Positions 13,701 through 24,420 are shown, numbered from the stretch's first letter. The stretch: 64,000 nt of DNA from Vanilla planifolia (GCA_023846275.1 CM043875.1:10163958-10227957), one strand, 5' to 3'. Numbers and translations are program-made. The notes: generated from the sequence alone by a model not told the origin.

Positions 13701-14900
13701 TCCCTCTTTGTGGAAAAATAATACTTCTAGTCATTAATACATGTAAATTTATTAAAATTGTCTCATAAAGGCTACAACCAAATCGTAAGTTCTATAAAGT
13801 GAATAAGAGTATTTTATAGTTCCCTCAACTCTACATGAGCTCTTAACATAAATGAAGATGAAAAATGTAGATCTATTCCATAGTGAACTATCTACTTGCA
13901 AATTGATTTTTTTTTCTTAATCCACTAACATTTGATACCTCAAATATTTCATCCAAAATGCACAAGTCCTATTGGACATATTGAATGCATGGTTGTCAAA
14001 ATTTAGCTTCAATTCCAATTGAGAATATTTTTTTATGCCATAGTGGTTCCATTAATGTAAGAAGGATGATTTTTTTTTCTAACTAGGTAATTTAACTTGG
14101 CTATTGATCATTTATTTGATGCCTTACTTGTATTACAAATGGGGATGCCATTCAATATAAGTAATTTGATCAACAACTTGAATGGCTTGGTGGCTTCTAT
14201 GGGTACCACTTAAGTTGTTTGGTTTTTCTTAACCTTTTCTTTATTTCCTCTTTATACATTTTCTTGTGACATGAGTCAACTCTTCCTCTTTGTATTGGAG
14301 TAGACCCAAATATTTAGTTCAATCCTCTATCTTATCACCTAAATTTTTAAGCAATTGATATTCAATTGTTGTTTGACTTTATTGTCTGAAACGTTTTAAC
14401 CAAACATTGAGGAAAATGGACTTTTTTCCTTTAAACTTTCATAAGTATGGTGTAATCATTCATTATCTAATATAAGGTTTTGTGTGGCTATATATTTGTT
14501 AATTTAATTATTTGGAGTTTGTTAAAAGACTCCTTATCTAATGTCCAATCTCATGAAGGTTTAATTTGTTCGCTCACTGAAGTTTGGTATTACAACTATG
14601 ACTGAAGGGCTTCTCATATAAGATAGCTCTCTGACATGAGATTAACTAATTGTTACTATGTTTAAGCATTCAATGCTATGTTATTCACTCAAACTAATTT
14701 AGTTACTTGCAATTCATCCACTATGCTTACATAACTTGGAGGATCTATCATAATTTGCTTTTTTGAAGCCATTTTCTAATATTTGCTCCATTAAAAAAAG
14801 CAATGACAAGAAACCAATGGAGGTAAATCATCACCTATGTGGTTCATTAAGTGGCTTAAAATATTAAATAGAGCCATTCATGGTCTTACCCAAAGAATCT
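10790..14900 (-). mobile_element. Decayed L1-type LINE, minus strand (copy 1)
   Basis: Read on the minus strand, 12193-12226 encodes THLRYVDDIINF, the catalytic Y-x-D-D block of a non-LTR reverse transcriptase (family usual: ITHL-YADD). Further upstream on the same strand, about 13605-13640, PTFIRIGKKKGR matches the PTFTWTN segment of the L1 APE endonuclease. The order endonuclease then RT is correct for a minus-strand ORF2. The 3' portion (10800-11230) aligns by eye with 49100-49510, and the RT region with the two other minus-strand copies. Near 14750 a short frame begins MASKKQIMIDPPSY, possibly an ORF1/ORF2 border remnant. Stops and frameshifts are everywhere; no open ORF remains. Ends are approximate and no poly-A tail or target duplication was resolved. 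Confidence 0.7.
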
Positions 14901-16929
14901 TATCAACTTGAAGGTCTAGGCAACATTTTTAACTTATTCTTGGTCAAAACTAAAGTATTATTAAGTCTTATTCCAAGCACTTCTACTTTCTTTCAATGTT
15001 TTGGCCAGGAGCTTCACTAATCAAAGCTTAATTTACAATGTGTATAAAAGTTCATGAATTTTTTTTTATTAGCTCAACATAAGGACCATCTATTATAAGT
15101 TCTTTTCCTATGGATTATACCTAAGCCTTTAAGCTTAATTCTAAGGCTAAGCTTAACATACATAACCTTGTCTAAGAACCTAAAATTTGAAATTTAACTC
15201 TACTAAAAATTATTGATTATCTATAAAACTTTTACCATGAAGTCTAACCTTAATCTTATCATTTCTAGCTATAACCAAACTCAATGCTTGCTAATTATAT
15301 CCCTACTTAACCTAGCCTTCTACTATAACCTTAAAGCATGCACTTCAAGAGAAATAAGGACCAAATACACAGTAAAATCATCTAGGTTCTCGTCAGGATT
15401 GAACCAGTGCTTCCCTCCACATAGGAAATCCATGGTTTCGAAGCAAACCCAAGGCAAAGGGATGCTTGGTCGCAATATTTTCTAGAGTTTTGGCTTTATT
15501 TCCTAGTTCTATTAACTGTTTTAAGACTTAAGCAAAGGTGAAAATTATATCACATGATATTTCATATATTTTCATCCATTATTTTGATAATAAGGCACAT
15601 ATTTCTACTTTTTCATACTATAAACTAAAATTGTAGGCATTTTTAAGCACAACCTTAGTGACTCTTGTCAAATATGCATTTCAAATAAATCAATTCATAT
15701 AAAAAACATGACATCAATTCTCTATTTTACACATTTCTTGGTTCATAATGCCACAAAACACTACGTTTAATCATAAAATAATTAAGAAGTAAGCATAACT
15801 CTCAATCTACATTATCATACATCAATTATGCTTAGTAAGAAGAGGAATTGTATTAAGCATCTTAACTAACAACAAGATATAATATGTAAATGAAGGCTAT
15901 CTTGTATAGGCTATGAGGGCTACATTTAATAAAATTTGCTTCCCCATAGTTTGACAATTTTTTAACATTTGTCATGATAATCAATGCTTGGAAACTAGCA
16001 AGGCATAAACATTAACATGCTTTCAACTTATTCCACATGATCATGTCTCGATTAAAAAATGTTCTACAACAAAAAATTGTTATTCTGCATTCACATTTTA
16101 TATGTATCTATGATTAAAGCCAAACAAGCAACATGTGATCATGATGTCTCCATTATATTCATAAGAAAATATTAATATAAAGTTTTGGCGTGGTTCTATT
16201 ATAAACATTGCCTAAAAATGAATAATAATTGACCCTTTTATTTACTAAACTAAATCTTCCTTAGTCTTGAGTAGAAGAAATTTCCTCCTTCCTAAGCAAG
16301 TTTCATGAAGAGGAATGACTAGTTATTATCAAAATAAATTTTTCAAGGTTTTACATGCACTTTAGCAATTAATTCTTTTTTCTGTTACCTTATATATTTA
16401 TTAAATATATTGCATGAACTCAAGGATAATCCTACCTAGAAAAATCATGTAGAGGACTTCTCTTTTGTAAGATCTTTCCTTACTTCAAAGCATGAACAAT
16501 CTTTCTTTTTCTTGTAAAAATTAAAATATTATGTATTTTATAATAAAGCATTGTATTTAAACCCCAATATAAAAGGGATAAGGATTATGAGTGAAGTAAT
16601 TCATAACTTGTTTAATGCAAAACTTTAGAAGAATTCTATTTTATTATGAAATAATTCCCTTCTCTCTTTTTTTCTTTCTTAGTTTTTTTCTATTCTCATA
16701 CTTCAACTTTCATTGTAAAGACTCTAAAAAGAATCTCTATTATCAAGAGCTTGGGTTGAGAACATTTTTAAGACTAATCATCTTATTTTTGGTATTAGAA
16801 AGCTTCAATTTAAAACCCATGGTAGGAGCTAAGAATAAGGTAGTTGAAGGCCAAGCCATAAAATCGAATAAAAAGATTAAGAAGGTTTTAGTGAAGGTGA
16901 TTATGCTATTTTTCCATCAATTTTAAAAG
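14901..16929. other. Unassigned interval, possibly decayed LTR sequence
   Basis: No protein motif is convincing. The open frames at 15213-15485 and 16615-16926 show no family resemblance. The 15340-15500 stretch is richer in G and C than its surroundings and ends with a TCTAGAGTTTTGGC segment. The following kilobase has the CA-rich, gene-free texture of plant Ty3 LTRs and lies directly upstream of the gag relic at 16930, so an LTR is plausible but unproven. Confidence 0.35.
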
Positions 16930-18450
16930 CTCAAGTAGAGCTATTAAATCAATAAATACTAGTGTTAATGGTGACAATGCTAAATCCCATTCCTTTCCTA
17001 TGATGGATACAAAAGATAATTTGGAAAAAAAATACTCCTATTTATTGAATTCAAGATCAATTAGTAATTCTAAGATAATTTGGAAGAAAATGAGGAATGA
17101 TATCAATCTCACCCTTTCAACACACGAGAACCAATAATGTCATTTAAGTTGTGTTACACTTGATTTATCAATTTGCTAAGACAGAAGATGCAGAAATATT
17201 AGATGATTGATTGGAACAACTAGAGGTATTTTTTTATATGACTATTCATCAACTGATAAAGTTGTGTATACTTAATTAAAAATGATGAGTCATGCATTAG
17301 CTTAGTATAATGCTCACTTAAAAATTAGTATTGTTATATGAGTGATATGGAGTCAAGTTAAGAAAGTAGTCACATAAAAATTTTACTTCATGAGTTACTT
17401 AATAGAGGTAAAGAAATTATCAGTCTACAACATCAATAAGATTAAATGACACAAAAATATATCACAAGAATTTTGATGGTAAGTCATGAGTTTAGAAATG
17501 TCAATTAAAAAGTTGCAAAAAATATCAAATTATTTATTATTGATCTATATTATTTTATTGATAATAAATTATCTCTTTACCTTATTCAATTTTTAAAGTA
17601 AGATAGTACATTCATAATGCCTATAAAAAGGAATAAAAAATATAAAAGAGATAAAACCATAAGGATAAAATACCAAGAAGTTTGAGTATAAGTTTGATCT
17701 TTTTCATCAAAAGAAAAAGTATTATCTAACAAAATATGTTTTAAAAACTACTAGCAAAACTTATAAGTATTATTATCACGAAAAGAAGAGATGACATGGA
17801 TGACAAAATGCTAGAAATTACATCTTAAACTATTTACAAAAAAGTTCAAGAAAGACAAAGTGCTTATTACATCTCTAACTAAAAATGTATGTAATCCCCT
17901 CTTCAAGTTGATGATAACATATCTCTTATGACAAGTTTAAAAGAGATATCTCATGAAACAAAACTAAGAAATAGCTCTTCACCACCAAAAGTTAAGTAAA
18001 GAAAGAGCTTATTAATAATATAATTGACATAAAATTTAGAAGAAATTAATATTAAAAAAATCTTATTAACATTTCAAAATTAAAGACAACACTACATTTA
18101 AGACCCTATTCCTTAGAAGGGAATCATAAAGACTTCGAAATAAGAGTTAAAAAATAATATAGTAAGAAAATTGACATCACTAAGGACAACATCGATTATG
18201 TTATTTATGAAGTGGTATCTCTAGATGTTTGCAAAAATATATTAGGCAATCCATACGTATAAGATTGAAATGTGGTCAACTATGATGAGCGCAATGTTAT
18301 GAGCTTATGAAAGATTAATGTCACTTCTTTTAGATGAAAAATAAATAAATATTAATAAAAGACATTATTATGCTGATCAAGTAAAGAGGCTAGTGAATGC
18401 CTACTAAAGTTGTGTTTCTAGTAACAATGTTAAATAAATTAATAAATGAG
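16930..18450 (+). pseudogene. Ty3/gypsy gag-protease relic (copy 2)
   Basis: Plus-strand translation around 17180-17400 gives FAKTEDAEILDD followed by WLEQLEVFFYMTI and then, in pieces, KMMSHALA and AHLKISIVIW. This is the Retrotrans_gag pattern (W-L-Q-E-FF followed by A-L-G-A--W). Near 18170-18310 the reading DITKDNIDYVIYEVV-SLD followed by VCKNILGNPYV and YDERNVMSL matches the C-terminal half of a Ty3 protease (MDVCDVVLGSPYLYDR). The next segment, about 18370-18420, reads DQVKRLVNAY, similar to the post-protease linker. RT and later domains are absent. Many stops and frameshifts break the frame, so it is dead. Confidence 0.6.
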
Positions 18451-18459
18451 ACTAATGAA

Positions 18460-19211
18460 AGTCTAGTTTAAACTTGATAGCTTAATATTTCTTATGTGAC
18501 ATTTATGATCGTGATATTGATTTATATCTCCTTTACATAGTTATTATAGTACCATGCTCTTGTATGTTATTTTTGTAGGATATCATAAGGATTCCCTACT
18601 GAGGTTTTGCTTGCTCTATTTTCTTTTTATATGAAGGATCAAGGAGATAAGAGCTTGTTTAAAAGCCTGTGATTGGGGTACCTGATTGATTGTTTAGCAT
18701 TTTCTCAATAAGTTGATTTTTCTTATGGTATTGTTATTGATTCTTTTGATTTTATTATTATAATTGGTAGAATCCATATTATATTATATTTTATGGATGG
18801 ACTTTAAATTGTATTATATTGTATTGTTGGACTTTATTATTAGACATTTTATAATTATTTTCTTTTATTACTTTATTAATCTTGTTGATGGATATTATGG
18901 TTTGAGCATGTCAATGGTATAATTATATTGCATGTCATGTTGGTACTATATATATGTCATTGTGGTTGGAAAGATATTGTAGCCTTGTATGAACCGGATC
19001 CTAAGTCATGTGGATGTTCATTTGGTAAAGGAGCATGGTTCATAGTGGGTAGCACTTTTTTAGCTTGGTGATCAAGTAGGGAGATCATGACTACTTGTTT
19101 TAATATTAAACCCAAGGGTTAAACAAGTGTCTCAACAAGTTTAATGATGACTATGTGGATTGTTGCTCTCTAAGGTTTGAAAAGAAATTGGTTAAAAGGC
19201 TAGGTGTGACA
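18460..19211 (-). other. Possible minus-strand LTR or LTR fragment
   Basis: The interval ends at 19211 with GGCTAGGTGTGACA. Read on the minus strand this starts TGTCACACCTAGCC, a typical plant Ty3 LTR 5' terminus. The sequence inside is gene-free and less AT-biased near 18950-19200. I did not find a partner LTR, a target duplication or the other end, so the call is weak. Confidence 0.3.
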
Positions 19212-21606
19212 ACTAGATTCTTTCACTTTTATGCTTAACATAAAAAACATTACATGCCAACATACTTTACCATACCATTAAGAATATAGTTATTTGAGTC
19301 AAATAGTACTCCTTTTTCACTAAACTCTAACCTAATCTTCAAAAGCATGACACCAAGGCCTCTTAGGGTCTTTTGAACCTCCAAAAACATTACTCAAAAT
19401 GTCTTCAAGGAAACATAATCATTTTCAACTTGCTTTTTTCATGATCTTGTTTTTATAAACCTTCATTCCTCCTACTTCTCATTGTGCTAGACTTTAAGAA
19501 TAATTGGGAGTCCCTAACTCATACATTCTCTTTCTCTCATACTATCCTCAAGGAATATAGTTATTACTTTTATCCTCATTTTGAGCTCCTCTTTTATTCC
19601 TTTTCTTTCTATTTTGACTTCCTCAAGATTCTCTCTCTTATCTGTTGAAGGTTCTTGAAGATTCTCCTATAGCCAAAAAGTTCATTTAAATTAGTATTTT
19701 TAATGATATATTTGTTTTGACATATAAAACAACATTACAAAATCTTACATTCTTTAAGACAATGTAAAAATAAAATTATTATATTATGTTTTAAAACATA
19801 AATATTACTTGATCATGAAATGTCTAAATATATAATTAATCTTATGATTATGATTTTTCATAATAATTACATCTTAAAAAGGTCACACTTATGGTCCAAC
19901 ATATCTTCAATAATTTATTGTGTAATAGTTATTAAGATGATATGTAAATCCTTTTATCAGAATAAGAGAATTATTAATTTTGGCATAAATAGAATCTATT
20001 ACACAATATTTTTTACTTGGTAAAATGAGCTTATCAAGCTCCATTGCCCATGCCAACACATGCATATCTAGTGAATTGTTCCCAGCCTAAAACAATGAAC
20101 AAATCTTTCAAAGTTAATGACTACAATAACTTTTGTAGACACAAAGTCCTTTTTATTATAATATTGATTTTACTTGTCTTTATCTACAATGGTTAACATG
20201 CATGTCCGTTAAGGCTTTAATAAAGATTTGGAAGTACAACTGAAGTTTGTATTATTTTTAATGTGCTTGTAGAATTCTACTTACTCAACAAATAGTGTTG
20301 TAACTATTGAGATGAGTGCAAATACTCTTCAAAGTGCTTACTAGATGTTTGTGCTTATAGTCTTAAGTAGCATTGGAACAAGTAATAAACAATCATTAGT
20401 TATATGCTAATGTAAGCACTCATATGAATACAACAAGTTGTTTATTTATAGACATGTACTTTCTATTAATTATCAAACTAAGATCTATCCACAAGTTTAT
20501 TAATCATTGAAAGGAAAGAAGAATGACTAGAAATATGGATGCAATTGTACCCTCGTTTATCATGACCATTAATAATTTTAGCCATTTGAGTGATTGTTTG
20601 TATTATTTGGGTATTTATGAATATTAAATATCTTATGGACAACCTTTTTCACAAGAAAAACTAAAACTATTAAAAAAGCATTGCAATAAGGAATTAAACA
20701 TGCATTCAAAGTATTGCAACATCAAATATAACAAAATAATATTATGCAACATTTATCATTGTCTATATTGCAGTAGGAAGAATATTATACAAGTGATGTA
20801 GGATGATATACTAAATCCTACTTTAGTTTATAGACAATTGAGAATGACATAGGTTCAAGCAATGTATCCTTACAAGGGTTTATCAAAAGATATTAAAAGT
20901 TTAGAATCAAAATTCTTATGATCATCAGGTAAGCAAGAACTTTTTCAAAATCTAATAACATGTATTAATTTTTAACATAAGGGATCTCAACCTAAAAAAA
21001 TAATTTTAACAAAACACCCAAGTACTCATATTTGTGGTGAAGTGATAAGGTACACACATAAGTAAAGTTTGTAGAAAGCTAAACAAGAAATCATACAATC
21101 ATTTTCATTAATAAGAAAGTAAGATGAAATGATTAAATTTCTCAAGGGTTGAGATAAAATTGTGATGTGCTTTCTTGGTGTTTGATGCTCTTGTGAATGT
21201 CAGATAGTGGGTTAGGTTCTCACTAATCTATTTAGGACACCTTCAAAATCACACTGTCAAATTGTTCTCACATAATATGCTAGTAGTATTAAATAAGCTT
21301 GGTGATAGCATTTCATGACTTCATTCAAACATTTATCTAATTGAATATGGCATGTATTCTTATTTATAAAGACCTCAAACGTATGATAGTAGTTTGCTAA
21401 CTTAGAAATTTGAAAGGATATTTAAGAATACTAAGAGACATATTTTGGTCAGCATAGGTGAGAGAAAATCGATGCCAGTTGGTCGACCGATGTTTGTTGT
21501 TTGGTCTAGCATGTTCGTGATATGGTCTATACGTGTTGATGGCTAGGTGCAGGTCAATTAGATCAATCAGTTCAGAGGGTTGATGCGAGTCGAGAGAGCC
21601 ATGTGG
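19212..21606. other. AT-rich stretch with no recognisable gene
   Basis: No motif was recognised on either strand. The open frame at 19820-20023 has no family resemblance. Base composition rises towards G and C in the last 120 bases (from about 21480), just before the young LTR element, so the insertion may sit in a different older repeat. Confidence 0.5.
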
Positions 21607-21611
21607 GTTGG
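21607..21611. repeat. Target-site duplication GTTGG, left
   Basis: GTTGG immediately precedes the 5' LTR and is repeated exactly after the 3' LTR at 24416-24420. Five bases is the usual duplication length for plant LTR retrotransposons. Confidence 0.92.
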
Positions 21612-21959
21612 TGATGCGGACATCAAAGCTTAGCGTTGCACGAACAACAGGGGAACAATTTTTATTTTCAAAATATTTTTTGAAATATTATGAGGTAAAA
21701 AATGATGCAGTGACGTACGCGCCAAAACATGGATTCCGGAACATCTTTCGGAATCGAATTCGGAGTTCAAACGGACTCCCAGGAGCCAAAACAGCGCGAA
21801 AAACACTTTTCCTACCGCCGGCTCCCTCCGCCGCCTACGGCCGCCGCCTGCCGCGCCGTCCGCCGCCGGAGCCGCCGCCGAACCAGACCCGGGTTCGACC
21901 GATGAGCCAGAACCCGCGCCCAAGTCCCGCTCGGGCTCGTCGACCCGCACCAATCATGC

Positions 21960-22119
21960 GACCCGCGCCGACCCACGCCAGCCCGCACCAACCCGCGCCA
22001 GTGATCTGCGACCCGCGCCGACCCACGCCAGCCTGCACCAACCCGCGCCAGCGACCTGCGACCCACGCCAGACCCGCGAACTGTGACCCGCGCCGAGTAA
22101 CGCCAGCCCGCGCCGACCG
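21960..22119. repeat. GC-rich minisatellite in 5' LTR
   Basis: Imperfect units of about 20 bp built on GACCCGCGCCGACCCACGCC and CAGCCCGCACCAACCCGCGC are repeated. The block is followed by a CCG trinucleotide run. The matching block in the 3' LTR (23609-23818) is 50 bp longer. Confidence 0.85.
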
Positions 22120-22305
22120 CACCGCCGCCGCCGCCGCCGAAACGTCGCCGCGCCTCCAACCATCCGAAATTAGGGATAAATACATGAATTTTCATTAATT
22201 TTCTCAGAATTTTAAGAGTCTATTTTTAGGTGTCTTTTAATTTACCCATGTGTCCTTTAGTATTCCCATATTATGAGTCAAATGTCTTTTGTACCCTTAT
22301 GGATT

Positions 22306-22316
22306 CCTATATAAGG
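22306..22316 (+). promoter_or_regulatory. TATA box in 5' LTR
   Basis: CCTATATAAGG matches a strong plant TATA box, about 400 bp before the LTR end. Transcription would start roughly 25-35 bp downstream, near 22340, setting the U3/R border there. The start site is inferred. Confidence 0.7.
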
Positions 22317-22412
22317 GGAAGTCCTCATCTGTTGAAAAGGAGATTGAATAGTTAATGCAAGCTTTTGAGTTTGTTTGCTTCCATTCTGAGCGTGAGTGCT
22401 CTGAGTGTCTTT

Positions 22413-22566
22413 GACGTGCCGACTCGTCAAAGCTCTGATACTGGGAGGAGGGACGTGAGGTCCAAGTGGTGAGACGCCACTCCAGTTTTGGCGTGCTGAT
22501 TCGCTGAAGCTCTGGTACTGGGAGGAGGGGTGCGAGGCCCAAGTGGTGAGATGCCACACCAGTAAG
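22413..22566. repeat. 77-bp tandem duplication in 5' LTR
   Basis: Two imperfect 77-bp units, 22413-22489 and 22490-22566, share GCTCTG-TACTGGGAGGAGG, CCAAGTGGTGAGA and GCCAC. The same pair occurs in the 3' LTR at 24112-24265. It lies downstream of the TATA box and so probably within the transcribed R/U5 leader. Confidence 0.8.
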
Positions 22567-22718
22567 TTATCCCCGACACTGGTTCTACTATCCATCTTCC
22601 TACCCCTCCACCAAAATCCCAAAATCTAAAGCTTTTACCATTTTCCTTTCCTTTTCTATCTACACACACAATCCCGTATCTTTTCGTGTTGCCATACCCC
22701 TTTTTGTCCTACATCATT

Positions 22719-22733
22719 TGGTATCAGAGCCAG
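22719..22733 (+). promoter_or_regulatory. Primer-binding site for initiator tRNA-Met
   Basis: TGGTATCAGAGCCAG begins two bases after the 5' LTR. The first 12 bases are complementary to the 3' end of plant initiator tRNA-Met, the usual minus-strand primer of plant Ty1/copia and many Ty3/gypsy elements. Confidence 0.9.
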
Positions 22734-22776
22734 TTTCGCGACGTTCTATCGTTGCGACGATCTAGTTTTTTATATC

Positions 22777-23610
22777 ATGGAAACCAAGATGCAAGACTTA
22801 TTCACCCAAATGCGACTATTGCAACAAACCTTACAAATCTTTGCCGAAACATCAAATAGTAGATTCAATCGCTTAGAACAACTGCATAGAAAGTCTACAA
22901 ATCCTATTTCACTTTTTTCTTCTCCACTTACTCAAATACCTACAAACCAAGCTGTTGCTAAACTTCCTCAAACTATTTGCGAGCCTATTAGCCAAATTCA
23001 AAATAAATCACTTTTTCAAAATTTTACATCTCCTATTCAAGTCGATCCATCAATCGTGCATCGAGATCTTGACGAGTATGTTGCCCCAATTGAACTATGT
23101 CTCGCTTATTATGAACAAGAAGAAATTACTGAGGAAGAACACATATGCGAAGAGATTCAACTAGAAAGAAGTGACGAAGAAGATACAAAAATTCATATTC
23201 CTGCCGCTGAGAAAGAATCCTTAAACTCAACGGAGTTGAGTTTTTCCTGCATCGGGAGAATGATGCGGACATCAAAGCTTAGCGTTGCACGAACAACAGG
23301 GGAACAATTTTTATTTTCAAAATATTTTTTGAAATATTATGAGGTAAAAAATGATGCAGTGACGTACGCGCCAAAACATGGATTCCGGAACATCTTTCGG
23401 AATCGAATTCGGAGTTCAAACGGACTCCCAGGAGCCAAAACAGCGCGAAAAACACTTTTCCTACCGCCGGCTCCCTCCGCCGCCTACGGCCGCCGCCTGC
23501 CGCGCCGTCCGCCGCCGGAGCCGCCGCCGAACCAGACCCGGGTTCGACCGACGAGCCAGAACCCGCGCCCAAGTCCCGCCCGGGCTCGTCGACCCGCACC
23601 AATCATGTGA
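22777..23610 (+). CDS. Short interior reading frame, gag-like remnant
   Basis: The first ATG after the primer-binding site, 44 bp downstream of it, opens a 277-codon frame. Residues 1-161 come from the interior; the rest reads into the 3' LTR and is GC-driven, Pro/Arg-rich and probably meaningless. The N-terminus (METKMQDLFTQMRLLQQTLQ) is predicted to be helical/coiled-coil, as at the start of many plant Ty3 Gag proteins. Residues about 113-137 are very acidic. There is no Retrotrans_gag core, zinc knuckle, protease or RT motif. I read it as the head of gag fused to the tail of a polyprotein by a large internal deletion, but no homologue was checked. The frame is intact, so translation is possible; a function is not shown. 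Confidence 0.45.
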   Translation: METKMQDLFTQMRLLQQTLQIFAETSNSRFNRLEQLHRKSTNPISLFSSPLTQIPTNQAVAKLPQTICEPISQIQNKSLFQNFTSPIQVDPSIVHRDLDEYVAPIELCLAYYEQEEITEEEHICEEIQLERSDEEDTKIHIPAAEKESLNSTELSFSCIGRMMRTSKLSVARTTGEQFLFSKYFLKYYEVKNDAVTYAPKHGFRNIFRNRIRSSNGLPGAKTARKTLFLPPAPSAAYGRRLPRRPPPEPPPNQTRVRPTSQNPRPSPARARRPAPIM

Positions 23611-23818
23611 CCCGCGCCGACCCACGCCAGCCCGCACCAACCCGCGCCAGTGATCTGCGACCCGCGCCGACCCACGCCAGCCTGTACCAACCGGCGCCAG
23701 CGACCTGCGACCCGCGCCGACCCACGCCAGACCCGCGAACTGTGACCCGCGCCGACCCACGCCAGCCGCGCCGAGTAACGCCAGCCCGCGCCGAGTAAAC
23801 GCCAGCCCGCGCCGACCG
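23609..23818. repeat. GC-rich minisatellite in 3' LTR
   Basis: The same minisatellite as in the 5' LTR but with extra GCGCCGACCC (10 bp), a 19-bp and a 21-bp unit. Because both LTRs are made identical at insertion, the difference arose since insertion or by slippage during that last reverse transcription. Confidence 0.85.
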
Positions 23819-24004
23819 CACCGCCGCCGCCGCCGCCGAAACGTCGCCGCGCCTCCAACCATCCGAAATTAGGGATAAATACATGAATTTTCATTAATTT
23901 TCTCAGAATTTTAAGAGTCTATTTTTAGGTGTCTTTTAATTTACCCATGTGTCCTTTAGTATTCTCATATTATGAGTCAAATGTCTTTTGTACCCTTATG
24001 GATT

Positions 24005-24015
24005 CCTATATAAGG
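24005..24015 (+). promoter_or_regulatory. TATA box in 3' LTR
   Basis: CCTATATAAGG is repeated in the 3' LTR. If active it would drive transcripts outward into the flank beyond 24420. Confidence 0.6.
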
Positions 24016-24111
24016 GGAAGTCCTCATCTGTTGAAAATGAGATTGAATAGTTAATACAAGCTTTTGAGTTTGTTTGTTTCCATTCTGAGCGTGAGTGCTC
24101 TGAGTGTCTTT

Positions 24112-24265
24112 GACGTGCCGACTCGTCAAAGCTCTGATACTGGGAGGAGGGACGTGAGGTCCAAGTGGTGAGACGCCACTCCAGTTTTGGCGTGCTGATT
24201 CGCTGAAGCTCTGGTACTGGGAGGAGGGGTGCGAGGCCCAAGTGGTGAGATGCCACACCAGTAAG
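24112..24265. repeat. 77-bp tandem duplication in 3' LTR
   Basis: The 3' LTR copy of the 77-bp tandem pair seen at 22413-22566, same order and spacing. Confidence 0.8.
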
Positions 24266-24415
24266 TTATCCCCGACACTGGTTCTACTATCCATCTTCCT
24301 ACCCCTCCACCAAAATCCCAAAATCTAAAGCTTTTACCATTTTCCTTTCCTTTTCTATCTACACACACAATCCCGTATCTTTTCGTGTTGCCATACCCCT
24401 TTTTGTCCTACATCA

Positions 24416-24420
24416 GTTGG
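24416..24420. repeat. Target-site duplication GTTGG, right
   Basis: An exact copy of the five bases before the 5' LTR. It fixes the 3' end of the element at 24415. Confidence 0.92.

Larger units (their letters stand above)
21612..22716 (+). repeat. 5' LTR (1105 bp) of the young element
   Basis: The LTR starts TGATGCGGAC and ends CCTACATCA. It has an AT-rich opening, then a strongly GC-rich block (about 21780-22150) with CCG runs and a minisatellite, then an AT-rich promoter segment with a TATA box at 22306-22316, and a 77-bp tandem duplication in the presumed R/U5 part. Long open frames on both strands across the GC-rich block arise because AT-rich stop codons are rare there; they are not genes. 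Confidence 0.92.
21612..24415 (+). mobile_element. Complete young non-autonomous LTR retrotransposon
   Basis: Two nearly identical direct LTRs (21612-22716 and 23261-24415) enclose only 544 bp. Both LTRs begin TGATG and end CATCA, a perfect 5-bp terminal inverted repeat with canonical TG/CA ends. The element is flanked by the 5-bp direct repeat GTTGG. A perfect plant primer-binding site follows the 5' LTR after two bases, and a short purine run (CGGGAGAA) precedes the 3' LTR. The interior has no protease, RT, RNase H or integrase, so movement must rely on proteins from another element. I count about nine substitutions between the LTRs plus 50 bp of length difference confined to a minisatellite, which indicates recent insertion compared with every other element here. 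It resembles TRIM/LARD-like or gag-fragment elements in lacking pol, but has long LTRs and a very short interior. Confidence 0.92.
23261..24415 (+). repeat. 3' LTR (1155 bp) of the young element
   Basis: This is a direct copy of 21612-22716. By eye I count nine single-base differences, seven of them transitions, and three length differences (10, 19 and 21 bp) that all fall inside the GC-rich minisatellite and fully account for the 50-bp greater length. Confidence 0.92.

Noticed and set aside
21630-22198. Several long overlapping open frames on both strands across the GC-rich LTR block
   Set aside because: They recur identically in both LTRs, overlap in many frames and encode Arg/Pro/Gly-rich low-complexity chains. 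Open frames are expected in GC-rich minisatellite DNA because stop codons are AT-rich.
22278-22669. Minus-strand frames of 80-114 codons in the LTR, repeated at 23977-24368
   Set aside because: They are antisense to the LTR leader, made repetitive by the 77-bp duplication, with no protein motif.
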